This document shows, one piece after another, positions 46,780 to 55,490 of a stretch of 64,000 nucleotides of DNA. The DNA is taken from assembly GCF_008580665.1 (NCBI RefSeq), contig NZ_BKDJ01000011.1, positions 32,386 through 96,385 of the forward strand, in the 5' to 3' direction. Position 1 is the stretch's first letter; the number at the start of each line of letters is the position of its first letter. A model generated the notes under the pieces. It saw nothing but the letters and a program-made list of their open reading frames with translations. It was not told the origin of the DNA and did not search any database. A program made the translations under genes and the position numbers. Source of the stretch: Zafaria cholistanensis (lineage in GTDB: Bacteria > Actinomycetota > Actinomycetes > Actinomycetales > Micrococcaceae).

Positions 46780-47685
46780 TCAGGCGGTGGGTGCGGTAAC
46801 GTCCTGTCGGAGGGAGTCCGGAGCGTCAGCGTCGGGCTCCCGCTGTCCGGTGTGGGTGGCCCCGATGCCGGAAGCGACCACCAGTCCGATGCCCAGCACC
46901 GCCGTCGGTCCCGGAATCTGTCCTAGGAAAACCAGGCCCACCAGAAGCGCGATCGCTGGTTCCAGGCACATGAGGGTACCGAACAAGGCTGCGTTGAGCC
47001 GGCGCAACGCCAGCATTTCCAGACTGAAAGGGACCACCGGCAGCAGCACGGCCAACCCCAGGCCCGCCAGCAGCAGGCCCGGGTCAAGATGGCCGAAGGC
47101 CGAGGGGCCCACGGTGAACGTGGCGACCAGGGCGGCGACAGGCATGGAGACGGACAATGCGTGAAGGCCGGTCATTTCGTCCCCCGCGCGCTGGGTAAGC
47201 AGGATGTAACCGGCCCAGCACGCGGCCGCCCCGAGGGCCAGCAGCACCCCGGCGGCGTCGGTCTGTCCATGCCATGGCTCCGTTAGTGCGAGCACCCCGG
47301 CTCCCGCCACAACGGCCCACAAGCGCGACGCGCCCTTGCCGCGCGTCACCGCGATGCCCAAGGGGCCCAGGAACTCCAGCGCCGCCACCGTACCCAGCGG
47401 AAGCCGGGCAGCCGCGGCCATGAAGAGAATCGTCATGCCGGCTGTGGCCACACCCAGCAGCGCACACGTGCGCAAGGCCCGGACGTGGAATTTCATCCGC
47501 CAGGGACGGGTGAACGCAATTACGATGACCGCCGCCCACGCCAGCCGCAACCACGCGACCCCGCCAGCGCCCAGCTGGCCGGTTAGCCCAACCGAGACCG
47601 CCAGCCCTAACTGGACGCAGCACATTGCCGTCACAGCCATGACGGTGCCTGTCATGGCGGGGGAAAGCCGGAGGAGAATCATCAT
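46780..47685 (-). CDS. EamA-family (DMT superfamily) transporter, RhtA-like
   Basis: A protein of about 301 residues with ten membrane helices in two EamA halves. Recognisable: the first-half end EFLGPLGIAVTRG, the second-half LRRLNAALFGTLMCLEPAIALLVG. RhtA-type members export amino acids and related metabolites. The start is uncertain; the ATG at 47685 is preferred over 47712 since the first helix then begins promptly and GGGTGC precedes it. It is divergent from a LysR gene that may control it. Confidence 0.88.
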   Translation of the reverse strand: MMILLRLSPAMTGTVMAVTAMCCVQLGLAVSVGLTGQLGAGGVAWLRLAWAAVIVIAFTRPWRMKFHVRALRTCALLGVATAGMTILFMAAAARLPLGTVAALEFLGPLGIAVTRGKGASRLWAVVAGAGVLALTEPWHGQTDAAGVLLALGAAACWAGYILLTQRAGDEMTGLHALSVSMPVAALVATFTVGPSAFGHLDPGLLLAGLGLAVLLPVVPFSLEMLALRRLNAALFGTLMCLEPAIALLVGLVFLGQIPGPTAVLGIGLVVASGIGATHTGQREPDADAPDSLRQDVTAPTA

Positions 47686-47760
47686 GCACCCAAGTAGACC
47701 GAGTCTGACCATGCATGTCCACGTGATAAAAGTGGTCCTTTTGTCAAAAAATTATGGACA

Positions 47761-48717
47761 ATGGGGCATATGGACATGCGCCGCCTCCGAACGTTTCTTG
47801 AGTTCTCCCGCGCCGAGTCCATGCGCGAGGTTGCGGACTTGCTAGGCACCACGACCTCGACCGTTTCGGCGCAGATCGCCACGCTGGCCGACGAAGTCGG
47901 CAGCGAACTGTTGGAGCCGCACGGCAGGGGAGTGCGCCTCACTCCGGCCGGACGGCGGTTGGCCGAGCATGCGGTGGCCATCCTTGCGGCTGTTGAGGCC
48001 GCACGCTCCGATCTGCGTGCCGGCGCCGAGCCTGCGGGCACGCTCCGCGTTGCGGGCTTCGCCACGGCAATCCGCCAAGGCGTCATTCCCATCATCAGTG
48101 AGGCCGCGGCCAGGTACCCCTCCTTTAGGATCGAGGTGCACGAACACGAGCCTGCCGAAGCCGTCAAGATGCTCCTCTCCGGTCAGACCGACGTTGCCCT
48201 CACCTACGACTACAGCCTGGCGCCACAACTCAGGGACCCCCGGCTCGACGTCACCGAACTGTGGTCCACTCCGTGGGGGCTGGGCGTTCCCGCAAAGGAT
48301 GCCGGGGGCCTCCGGGGAACCGCGCCGGAAATATTCGCGCAGCTTGTCGGGCGGGACTGGATCGGCGCCTCCCGGAACCAGGGCGACGAGGAGGTACTAC
48401 GGATTATCGGATCCCTCGCAGGGTTCGAACCCAAACCGCGCCATGAAGCCGATAGTCTCGACCTCGTCGAGGACCTGATCCTCGCGGGGCTGGGTGTCGG
48501 ACTGCTGCCCCAGGACCGGAAGCCCCGCGCCGGCGTCGCCATTCTTGCATTGGACCAACCCGGAGTCAGGCTGCGCTCCTACGCCCAAACCCGGAAGGGA
48601 CACGACACCTGGCCAGCCCTGCGGTACGTGCTTGACCGTCTCACCACACCGGAAACGGCGGGAATCAAGTGCCGTGCAGGCCGGGGAAGGGAGTGTCAGA
48701 TGAACGGCACTCCCTGA
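47761..48717 (+). CDS. LysR-family transcriptional regulator
   Basis: A 318-residue regulator. N-terminal HTH (MRRLRTFLEFSRAESMREVA, TSTVSAQIATLADEVG) and a periplasmic-binding-like effector domain (AGTLRVAGFATAIRQGVIP, LILAGLGVGLLPQD). The alternative ATGs at 47770 and 47776 are equally near the HTH. It is divergent from the EamA transporter; the gap contains CCAC-N9-GTGG, a possible LysR-type half-site pair. The activator and inducer are unknown. Confidence 0.9.
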   Translation: MGHMDMRRLRTFLEFSRAESMREVADLLGTTTSTVSAQIATLADEVGSELLEPHGRGVRLTPAGRRLAEHAVAILAAVEAARSDLRAGAEPAGTLRVAGFATAIRQGVIPIISEAAARYPSFRIEVHEHEPAEAVKMLLSGQTDVALTYDYSLAPQLRDPRLDVTELWSTPWGLGVPAKDAGGLRGTAPEIFAQLVGRDWIGASRNQGDEEVLRIIGSLAGFEPKPRHEADSLDLVEDLILAGLGVGLLPQDRKPRAGVAILALDQPGVRLRSYAQTRKGHDTWPALRYVLDRLTTPETAGIKCRAGRGRECQMNGTP

Positions 48718-48750
48718 GAAAGCGTAAAAATGGGCACAGTCAAGACCACG

Positions 48751-48885
48751 TCAGAAACAGTCGCGGACCATGATCACGGCGAGGTACCGGGGCAGAACTA
48801 CGTCAGGTTTTCCTTGCAACTTCTTCACGTTGATGCGGCAGCGGAATCCTCTGCGGTGAAGGGTACGCCGGATGGCTACTTCGAA
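48751..48885 (-). pseudogene. Remnant of a very-short-patch-repair endonuclease (Vsr)
   Basis: The minus-strand frame reads FEVAIRRTLHRRGFRCRINV, KKLQGKPDVVLPRYLAVIMV and RDCF, then a TGA where Vsr proteins have Trp in GCFWHG. It matches the Vsr core (LHxRGFRYRxxVxxLPGKPDLVFPRYxAVIFVxGCFWH) but lacks the start and the end. Vsr repairs T:G mismatches arising at Dcm-type methylated sites and usually sits beside a C5-methylase, which is not visible here. Confidence 0.68.
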
Positions 48886-48935
48886 TTTTCGTGTTGGTTG
48901 ACCTGGTGGCAGCCATGTTCCGGCTGCGGCCCCGG

Positions 48936-49310
48936 TCAGCAGGTCCCGTGCGGGGTCATAGCCTCGCGCAGGGCACCGGTATCCAGGACGGTGGTGGCGG
49001 CTAGGCGCCCCATAGGTACCCCGAGCGGTGTCCATTCCGGAACCCGGAACGCGTCCACCGCCTCGGCCGCGTCGACCTCGATCCCGAGGGTCGCCCGAAC
49101 CAGCGTGTCCAGGAACCCGAGTTCGACCCCGCCGTTCGGCCAGCGGGTGAGCGTGCGCAGCAGGTGCGCCCTGTGGTCCTGCCCGTAGATGAACCCATGC
49201 TCGATCGCCAGGGCCGCGGCCAGCCGGTCAATGGTGCCGAGCCATGCCTGGTCCAGGGGGATGCGTGCCAGGGCGGAAGCTACGCGGGCCGTGCTCGTTG
49301 AAGTCGTCAT
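48936..49310 (-). CDS. Hypothetical protein
   Basis: A 124-residue protein beginning MTTSTSTARVASALARIPLD, with a regular helical pattern (GFIYGQDHRAHLLRTLTRWP, GGVELGFLDTLVRATLGIEV) and balanced composition. ACGGGAGG lies close before the ATG at 49310. I do not recognise the family. It sits just inside the right end of the island. Confidence 0.6.
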   Translation of the reverse strand: MTTSTSTARVASALARIPLDQAWLGTIDRLAAALAIEHGFIYGQDHRAHLLRTLTRWPNGGVELGFLDTLVRATLGIEVDAAEAVDAFRVPEWTPLGVPMGRLAATTVLDTGALREAMTPHGTC

Positions 49311-49500
49311 GCCCTCCCGTGTACACCGGGCCCGATCCGGTTCACGCCGAACCGGGAGGGGTTGGGGTAACCGAGCGGGATCGGCTTTTTTATCCCGCTC
49401 GGTTGCGTCACCACGTGTCACTTTTTGGCACTGAGTGGCACATGACGGGTGGAACCAAGAGGATCTTTTCCCCAGTCACTGCGCGAAATCCTTCGGGAAC

Positions 49501-49773
49501 TCAAGAGGGCCGAAACGTCCGACTCGCAATCGTTGTGGTGTGGGTTTGAGTCCCACTGGGGGCACGCTGGGGCAGCCCTACTTCCCCGTACTTTCGGGGA
49601 ATTAGGGCTGTTTCCCTTTTTGCGGCAACGCCCTCGGCCCCCTTTTTTTGCCGCCTAAATGTGTCAGGGGATGGTTTTCCGGCCTCCAAGTTGGACAGGT
49701 CTGTTACGCCCTGGGCATCCGGGTCGATGTACTTCTGGGTGGTCTGCATGCTGGCGTGTCCGGCCGCACTCTG
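49501..49773 (-). pseudogene. Tyrosine integrase C-terminal remnant (right copy)
   Basis: Same as the left remnant (QSAAGHASMQTTQKYIDPDA) but with the frame kept open through the attachment core: after DTFRRQKKGAEGVAAKRETA it runs to a stop at 49501. This suggests the original integrase gene ended inside or beside its attachment site. The N-terminal part is missing because the IS256-type element starts 49 bases upstream. Confidence 0.72.
49533..49564 (+). other. Attachment-site core (right), tRNA-Leu 3' fragment
   Basis: 31 of 32 bases match the 3' end of tRNA-Leu. The sequence before 49533 is unrelated to the tRNA 5' half, so it cannot form a tRNA. Confidence 0.75.
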
Positions 49774-50233
49774 AGCCGGGTATGGATTAGTCAGCCCAGT
49801 TGGGTGAAGTAGTGCCCATTAGCGTGGTGTAACGGCCCCGGTCAGGGGCGTGTTGCTCCGGAACGTGAGGCGGCCATCGCGTGATTCTTGGCAAGACCGA
49901 CCAAAGTCTTTTCTCAAGGAGTTTCCACGCGATTGATAAGCACCCCATGTTATCGACCCTGCCCGTTTCCTGTCCGAACAGCTCGCCCAGGCCTCTTCGG
50001 ACCTGATGCGTTCCATGCTGACCACGTTCATCAACGCGCTCATGAGCGCCGAAGCGGACGCGGTCTGCGGCGCCGAGTACGGGGCCCGCTCCGAGGAACG
50101 GACCAACTCCCGCAACGGGTACCGGTACCGGGGCTTCGACACCCGCGCAGGGACCTTGGATGTGGCCGTCCCGAAGCTCCGGCAGGGCTCGTATTTCCCG
50201 GACTGGCTGCTCGAGCGCTGGCGCCGCGCCTAG
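49533..50233. repeat. Long direct repeat, right copy
   Basis: Matches 32699-33397. It differs in a few scattered bases and in one cluster of eight changes within about 50 bases (50012-50061). The tRNA part has TTTGAG instead of TTCGAG and lacks the 5' half of the tRNA. Confidence 0.93.
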
Positions 50234-51135
50234 GCCGCACTGACCACGGTCGTGGCCACCAGCTACCTGCTCGGAGTTTCCACCCGGCGGATGGAAAAGC
50301 TCGTGGAAACCCTCGGGATCACCCGGCTGCCGAAGTCCCAGGTCTCGGTCATGGCCCAGGACCTGGATACGCAGGTCGAGGCGTTCCGCACCCGGCCTTT
50401 GGATGCCAGCCCGTATACGTTCGTCGCCGCCGACGCTCTGGTCCTGAAGGTCCGCGAGGGCGGCCGGGTGGTGAACGTCCACGCAATTGCCTCGCCACCG
50501 GGGTCAACGCCGACGGCTACCGCGAGGTCCTGGGCATCCAGGCCTCCAGCGCGGAGGACGGGACCGGGTGGCTCGCCTTCTTCCGTGACCTGACCGCACG
50601 GGGCCTGTCCGGGGTGAAGCTGGTGACCTCCGACGCCCACGCAGGCCTCGTGGCCGTGGGTGAAGACGCTGCTGTGCTCGGTCTACGACCAGCCCGACGC
50701 GGCCGGCGTGCACGCTTGAGTATCGACCGGGTCTTGGACGCCCTGGTCGAGAAGCTGCCCAGGGCTGCGGAGCACCTCGAGGCCGCGCGCGAGGACATCC
50801 TCGCGTTCACCGCCTTCCCCAAGGGCCTCTGGCGCCAGGTGTGGTCCAACAACCCGCAGGAGCGGCTGAACAAGGAGATCCGCCGACGCACCGACGTGGT
50901 GGGGATCTTCCCGGACCGGGCCGCGCTGATCCGCCTCGTCGGCGCCGTCCTGGCCGAGCAGCACGACGAATGGACCGAATCCCGCCGCTACCTGGGCCTG
51001 GACCTGATCCAGCAATCCCAAACCGTCGGCACCGAACCGGCGACCGGCACCGACGAGCAGGAGGACAGCCACCCCGACCTGGCGCTCAGCGCCTAACCAA
51101 CCCAAGAATCACGCGGCAACCGCGTTACACCACGC
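49822..51135 (+). mobile_element. IS256-type element, full length but decayed
   Basis: Bounded by the inverted repeat GCGTGGTGTAACG (49822-49834) and CGTTACACCACGC (51123-51135), with the sub-terminal CGCGTGATTCTTGG also inverted. The size of 1.3 kb fits IS256. I see no target duplication. The right end truncates a small minus-strand gene. Confidence 0.88.
49952..51096 (+). pseudogene. IS256-family transposase, broken
   Basis: The transposase is readable in pieces. Frame 1 has [17 protein letters not shown] to [11 protein letters not shown], then TAG (50231-50233), then [20 protein letters not shown] and [20 protein letters not shown] (catalytic Asp). A frameshift near 50488 moves to [19 protein letters not shown] and [12 protein letters not shown] (Asp); about 30 residues around the RCRTHY region are deleted and another frame change follows. 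The end [40 protein letters not shown] (Glu) is intact. It is not functional. Confidence 0.88.
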
Positions 51136-51247
51136 AAATGGACTTGACCCGTGCTCCTTCCGGCTGTTTCAGGATCGCATCTTCTGGTTTACGGCGGCAT
51201 GATTCCCGGGCGGTCACTTCTTGTGGGGGAACGACGTTGACACACAT
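51125..51247 (-). pseudogene. 5' end of an unknown gene truncated by the IS256-type element
   Basis: A 40-codon frame, MCVNVVPPQEVTARESCRRK then PEDAILKQPEGARVKSI, running into the IS terminal repeat and stopping there. The start at 51247 has an excellent ribosome site, TAGGAGG, eight bases upstream. It is divergent from the SDR gene at 51331, with the GntR-type operator at 51273-51289 between them. The protein family is not recognised; only the N-terminus remains, so the product is presumably dead. Confidence 0.6.
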
Positions 51248-51272
51248 CACTTCGACCTCCTACCTTCACTAA

Positions 51273-51289
51273 AGATTGCCTGACAATCT
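51273..51289. promoter_or_regulatory. GntR/FadR-type operator A (AGATTG-N5-CAATCT)
   Basis: AGATTGCCTGACAATCT is a perfect inverted repeat between the truncated gene and the SDR gene. It recurs identically at 52944-52960, and a diverged copy lies before the GntR gene. Confidence 0.8.
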
Positions 51290-51330
51290 GGCAGTAATAG
51301 TGGCAGTGGTCATGACGAAGGGACAGTGGC

Positions 51331-52125
51331 ATGGAAGCATTGGAAGAAGCGCGTTCCGGACGAGGGGCGGGTGGTCGCTTCAAGGGAAAGGTTGCCGTCG
51401 TGACGGGTGGAGGCGGCGGGATCGGAACTGCCGTCGCAGCCCGCCTGGCCAGTGAAGGGGCGCATGTGGTGGTTTGTGACGCCAATGCCGCTACGGCTAC
51501 CGAGGTAGCAGAAGGGCTTGTAGGGGCGGGGTGGTCCGCGCAGGCCCTGAATTTCAATCTGGCATCGGCTGCCGCGGTCGACGCCGCCGTGCGAGACATT
51601 GTCCGGGACCATGGCAAGGTTGACGTTCTGGTCAATAACGCTGGCATCAACCGGCGGGGGGCGCTCTTGGACCTTTCGGCCGAGGACTGGGACCTGAGCT
51701 TCGCGGTCAATGTGGACGCGCTGTTCCACCTGTGCCGGGCGGTGCTGCCGCACATGATCGAGGCTGGCGGCGGTGCGATCGTGAACACGGCCTCCCAGTG
51801 GGGCCTGCATCCCGCACCGGGGCACATTGCCTATAACGTCTCCAAGGCGGCCGTCGTCGCCTTTACCCAGAATCTGGCTCGCGACTACGCCCCGCACGGC
51901 ATCCGCGTCAACGCGGTCGCTCCCGGCGAGGTCCGCACGCCCATGCTGGAAGGCAACCTGCAGCGCACCGGCCGCACCGTCGCCGATCTCAATGCCCTCG
52001 TCCCCTTTGGGCGTATCGGGGAACCGGACGAGATCGCCGCACTAATCGCCTTCCTCGCCTCGAACGAGGCCCCGTACCTGTGCGGATCCGTCGTCGAAAT
52101 CACCGGCGCCCAGGCGGTGTCCTGA
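51331..52125 (+). CDS. Short-chain dehydrogenase/reductase (classical SDR, FabG-like)
   Basis: A 264-residue SDR: coenzyme motif VVTGGGGGIGTAVA, NNAG, catalytic Ser in NTASQWG and YxxxK as YNVSK, then VNAVAPGEVRTPM. An Asp after the second strand (VVCDAN) points to NAD(H). The substrate is unknown; it is the first gene after operator A and overlaps the next SDR by one base, so both belong to the hydroxyproline-like cluster transcript. Confidence 0.9.
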   Translation: MEALEEARSGRGAGGRFKGKVAVVTGGGGGIGTAVAARLASEGAHVVVCDANAATATEVAEGLVGAGWSAQALNFNLASAAAVDAAVRDIVRDHGKVDVLVNNAGINRRGALLDLSAEDWDLSFAVNVDALFHLCRAVLPHMIEAGGGAIVNTASQWGLHPAPGHIAYNVSKAAVVAFTQNLARDYAPHGIRVNAVAPGEVRTPMLEGNLQRTGRTVADLNALVPFGRIGEPDEIAALIAFLASNEAPYLCGSVVEITGAQAVS

Positions 52126-52865
52126 TGAGGCCGCTGGAAGGAAAGGTCGTGCTGGTCACCGGTGCCTCGCGCGGTATCGGCGCCGTCACGGCCAGGATCT
52201 TGCACGGACAGGGCGCTTCCGTGGTGATCCACTACGGCTCGCAGGCGGCTCCGGCCCATGCATTGGCCGCCGAACTCGGGGATGGGACAACCGTGGTCGG
52301 CGGAGACCTGGCCGATCCGGCGCGGCTGGCAAGCATCTGGGAGGAAGCGCTTCTCTGGCGGGGGCGTATCGATGCGTTAGTCAACAACGCCGGCGCCTGG
52401 ATCGCATCGCCGATCGAGGATAAGGACTCGTGGGATGCGGGGTGGGCCTCGAACCTGGGCCTGAACCTCACCGCGCCGGCGGAATTGTGCCGGCTGGCCA
52501 TCGAGCATTTCCGCAAGCGGGGCGGGGGCATCATCGTGAATGTCACCAGCCGTTCGGCTCATCGCGGCGACGATGTCGAGCACTTGGCCTACGGCGCGGC
52601 CAAGGCCGGCCTGTTGGCACTGACAAAGGGCATTGCCCGGGGCTGCGGCAAGGACGGAGTCCTGGCCTACGCGGTCGCCCCCGGCTGGGTGGCAACCGAC
52701 CTGGCTGACGGACATGTGGCCGAGGATCTGGCCGCGCATCTGCCTCTGGGCGAGGTGACGCCCCCTGAGGATGTAGCCGAGCTCATCGCCTTCCTGGCTA
52801 GCGGGAAATGCCGCCATGCCACGGGCGCGACGATCGATGTCACCGGGGCGGACTACGTTCGCTGA
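52125..52865 (+). CDS. Short-chain dehydrogenase/reductase (second SDR)
   Basis: A 246-residue SDR with VLVTGASRGIGAVTA, NNAG, NVTSRSAHRG (Ser) and YGAAK for the catalytic Tyr/Lys, and AVAPGWVATDL. It is translationally coupled to the upstream SDR (TGATG). Two adjacent SDRs could oxidise or epimerise a hydroxyl group by a keto intermediate, but this is inference. Confidence 0.9.
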   Translation: MRPLEGKVVLVTGASRGIGAVTARILHGQGASVVIHYGSQAAPAHALAAELGDGTTVVGGDLADPARLASIWEEALLWRGRIDALVNNAGAWIASPIEDKDSWDAGWASNLGLNLTAPAELCRLAIEHFRKRGGGIIVNVTSRSAHRGDDVEHLAYGAAKAGLLALTKGIARGCGKDGVLAYAVAPGWVATDLADGHVAEDLAAHLPLGEVTPPEDVAELIAFLASGKCRHATGATIDVTGADYVR

Positions 52866-52943
52866 GTCCGGCGCCGGGAACGTGACGTTGTCCGAAAGGA
52901 CTAGACGTGACGTGCCTCACTGGTCTACAGTTTTTGTAGTTGC

Positions 52944-52960
52944 AGATTGCCTGACAATCT
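52944..52960. promoter_or_regulatory. GntR/FadR-type operator B (AGATTG-N5-CAATCT)
   Basis: AGATTGCCTGACAATCT, identical to operator A, 67 bases before the substrate-binding protein gene. Confidence 0.8.
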
Positions 52961-53027
52961 GTCTATCTACTCAGTATTCTTCCACTGGCGTTGCGGATTC
53001 CCCGCTTTGAACCGAGAGAAGCCCACT

Positions 53028-53879
53028 ATGACCAAGACCAGCAAGATCGTTCTCGCTGCCCTCGCCGTTCTCGTCCTCGCCATCGGCGGAGGCATTTTGG
53101 GAGCTGGGCTGCGCGGCAACCCGGCCTCAGCGGCCAGCGGGGCCGTAGGCAATGGCGCCTTTATCGAGAAGATCAAGGAACGCGGCGAGCTCCGCGTGGG
53201 CGTGGCCATCGCCCCTCCCATGACCGTCCAGAAGGAAGACGGAACGCTCGGCGGAGCCAACTTGGTCCCGCTGGAGCAGCTCGCGGAACAGCTGGGCGTA
53301 AAACTGGTCCCCGTAGCCGCCGAGTGGAAAAACATCGTGGCCGGCCTGCAGGCGGACCGCTACGACTTCGCCGCCAACCTGGACCTGACCATCGAGCGCT
53401 CGCTCGCGATCCAGTTCACCGACCCCGTCTACTCCTACCCTGCCGTGTTCGTGGTCAAGGCGGATTCTCCGTACCTCACTGCCGAGGACATCATCAATGA
53501 CGGGGGGCAGATCGCGGTCGCCCAAGGCGCCTCCATGGTCCCGCCGCTGCAGGAGCGGACCGACAAGATCATGTCCATGGACAATTACTCGAACGCTATC
53601 TCGGCCGTCAAGGCAAACCGCGCCATCGCCGAGTTCACTGACCTGCCGACCGCGGAGAGCCAGGCCCAGGCTGACGAGGACTTGAAGATTGTGGTTCCCG
53701 AGCCGGCCCTCTACGAAACCTCGACCGGCTACGGCGTCCCCGCCAGCGCCGACGCCCGCTCCCTGCAGATCGTCAACATCGCGATCGAGCGGGCGCAGAG
53801 CGAGGGCCTGCTCACCAAGGCCTACGAGGAAGTCAACTACGTTGAGGTCGATAACCTCGGCGACCTGCGCAAGAAGTAG
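53028..53879 (+). CDS. Amino-acid ABC transporter substrate-binding protein
   Basis: A 283-residue SBP family 3 protein with an N-terminal hydrophobic signal or anchor (KIVLAALAVLVLAIGGGILG) and no lipobox Cys. The binding fold reads GELRVGVAIAPPMTVQKEDG, YDFAANLDLTIERSLAIQFT and STGYGVPASADA. It captures a polar amino acid, here plausibly hydroxyproline or proline. GAGAGAAG precedes the ATG. It is the first gene of the unit behind operator B. Confidence 0.9.
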   Translation: MTKTSKIVLAALAVLVLAIGGGILGAGLRGNPASAASGAVGNGAFIEKIKERGELRVGVAIAPPMTVQKEDGTLGGANLVPLEQLAEQLGVKLVPVAAEWKNIVAGLQADRYDFAANLDLTIERSLAIQFTDPVYSYPAVFVVKADSPYLTAEDIINDGGQIAVAQGASMVPPLQERTDKIMSMDNYSNAISAVKANRAIAEFTDLPTAESQAQADEDLKIVVPEPALYETSTGYGVPASADARSLQIVNIAIERAQSEGLLTKAYEEVNYVEVDNLGDLRKK

Positions 53880-53897
53880 CCCCCGAAAGGCTCTGCC

Positions 53898-54632
53898 ATG
53901 AACTACAACTTTGACTGGGGCGTCGTCGTCGATGCTTTCCCCACCCTCTTGGGTGGCTTGGGCCTGACCCTGCAGCTCGCGGTCATCACCATTGTCATCA
54001 GCATGGTCCTCGCGGTCCCGCTGGCCATGGCCCGCATGGCGCGCATCGAGGTCATCCGCTGGGCAGCCCAGGCTTACATCGAGGTGTTCCGTTGCACCCC
54101 GCTGCTGGTTCAGCTCTTCTGGATCTTCTACGCACTGCCGGCCCTGACCGGCATCACGCTCCCGGGATACGTCTCGGCGCTCATTGCCCTCTCCGCCAAC
54201 CTGACCGCGTTCATGGCCGAGGCGTACCGCAGCGGGTTCCAGTCGGTTCCTGTAGAGCAGGTTGAAGCCGGCCGTATGCTCCAGCTGAGCCACCTGCAGC
54301 AGCTGCGCTACATCATCCTGCCGCAGGCCCTGCGCCAGCAGTTGCCGGTCATTTTGTCGCTGAACATTTCGCTCTTCAAGGACACCGCCCTGGTCTCCAC
54401 CATCGCCGTGGCGGACCTGATGTTCATCGCCAACACCGTCTCGGCCCAGTCCTACCGTTCCCTGGAAGTATTCACGGTGGCGGCACTGATGTACTTCGCC
54501 ATCGCCTTCCCGGTCTCGCTCATTACCAGCAACATCGAACGGCGCATGCAACTGGCCGCCGGGCATGGGCCTATCGGCAAGAAGCTCTTCCTCGCGCGGC
54601 TCGTCCCCGGCAAGAAAACGGTGACGCTATGA
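53898..54632 (+). CDS. Amino-acid ABC transporter permease (HisM/GlnP type)
   Basis: A 244-residue permease with five helices and the EAA loop (VEAGRMLQLSHLQQLRYIIL). PTLLGGLGLTLQLAVITIVI is the usual opening helix. It pairs with the binding protein upstream and the ATPase downstream, with which it overlaps by four bases. Only one permease gene is present, so a homodimeric channel is expected. Confidence 0.92.
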   Translation: MNYNFDWGVVVDAFPTLLGGLGLTLQLAVITIVISMVLAVPLAMARMARIEVIRWAAQAYIEVFRCTPLLVQLFWIFYALPALTGITLPGYVSALIALSANLTAFMAEAYRSGFQSVPVEQVEAGRMLQLSHLQQLRYIILPQALRQQLPVILSLNISLFKDTALVSTIAVADLMFIANTVSAQSYRSLEVFTVAALMYFAIAFPVSLITSNIERRMQLAAGHGPIGKKLFLARLVPGKKTVTL

Positions 54633-55462
54633 GGCCCGCGCACCTGGCACAGGAAAAGGCACCCACCATGGAAAATGCACCCACCATCGACAACGTGGAG
54701 CAGGCATCCCGCAGGGGCGAAGTCCTCGTCTCCGCGCGTGGCCTGGAAAAATCTTTCTACGGCCGCACCATCCTGAAGCACGTCGACTTCGAGATGAAGA
54801 CCGGCGACATCACTGTCATCATCGGCAAATCCGGGTCCGGCAAATCCACCCTGCTGCGGGCCATCGCCGGGCTCACCGATCCTGATGCTGGGGAGATCGC
54901 GATCGGCGGCAAGACCGTCTTCGCCGACGGTGCGCGGACCAAGGAATGGAACACCGTCAAGTCCGATGTCGGAATGGTGTTCCAGACGTACACCCTCTGG
55001 CCGCACATGAACGTCCTGGAGAACCTGACCCTCGCCCCGCGCAAGCGGCTCGGCATGAAGGCCGGTGAGGCGCGCGACCGCGCAGAGATTGCCCTCGAGG
55101 AAGTGGGCATGAAGCACCACATCCTCAGCCGCTCCACCCAACTCTCCGGCGGCGAACGCCAGCGCGTGGCCATCGCCCGGGCGCTGATGATGAAGCCCAA
55201 GCTCCTTCTCTGCGACGAGATCACCTCCGCCCTGGATCCGCCAGTCGCGGCAGAAGTTCTCGAGGTCCTCCGCCGCTTGAAGGAGGAGGACGGCATCGCC
55301 CTGGCCCTAGTGACCCACGACATGGCCTTCGCTTCCAAGGCTGCCGACCGGGTCGTGTTCTTCCATGAAGGGGAGATCGCAGTGAACTCCTCCCCGGCGG
55401 ATGCCTTCGACCACTGCACCAACGAGGACCTCAAGCGTTTCGTGGATGCCGTCCGCTTCTAG
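54629..55462 (+). CDS. Amino-acid ABC transporter ATP-binding protein (GlnQ type)
   Basis: A 277-residue ATPase: Walker A GKSGSGKST, Q-loop VFQTYTLWPHMNVLENL, signature LSGGERQR, Walker B LLLCDEITSALDP, and VTHDMAFA. A 35-residue N-terminal extension precedes the domain; an internal ATG at 54668 is a possible start. It energises the importer with the two preceding genes. Confidence 0.92.
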   Translation: MRPAHLAQEKAPTMENAPTIDNVEQASRRGEVLVSARGLEKSFYGRTILKHVDFEMKTGDITVIIGKSGSGKSTLLRAIAGLTDPDAGEIAIGGKTVFADGARTKEWNTVKSDVGMVFQTYTLWPHMNVLENLTLAPRKRLGMKAGEARDRAEIALEEVGMKHHILSRSTQLSGGERQRVAIARALMMKPKLLLCDEITSALDPPVAAEVLEVLRRLKEEDGIALALVTHDMAFASKAADRVVFFHEGEIAVNSSPADAFDHCTNEDLKRFVDAVRF

Positions 55463-55490
55463 GGCTATCCACTCCATCGAAAGGAACACC

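Noticed and set aside
49501..49564. Second tRNA-Leu at the right repeat
   Set aside because: Only the T-arm and acceptor 3' strand are present; no matching 5' acceptor or D-arm precedes it and the T-loop has TTTGAG.
49888..51096. 402-codon open frame as an intact transposase
   Set aside because: Its first half is an out-of-frame reading; the true transposase is split by a TAG, frameshifts and a deletion.
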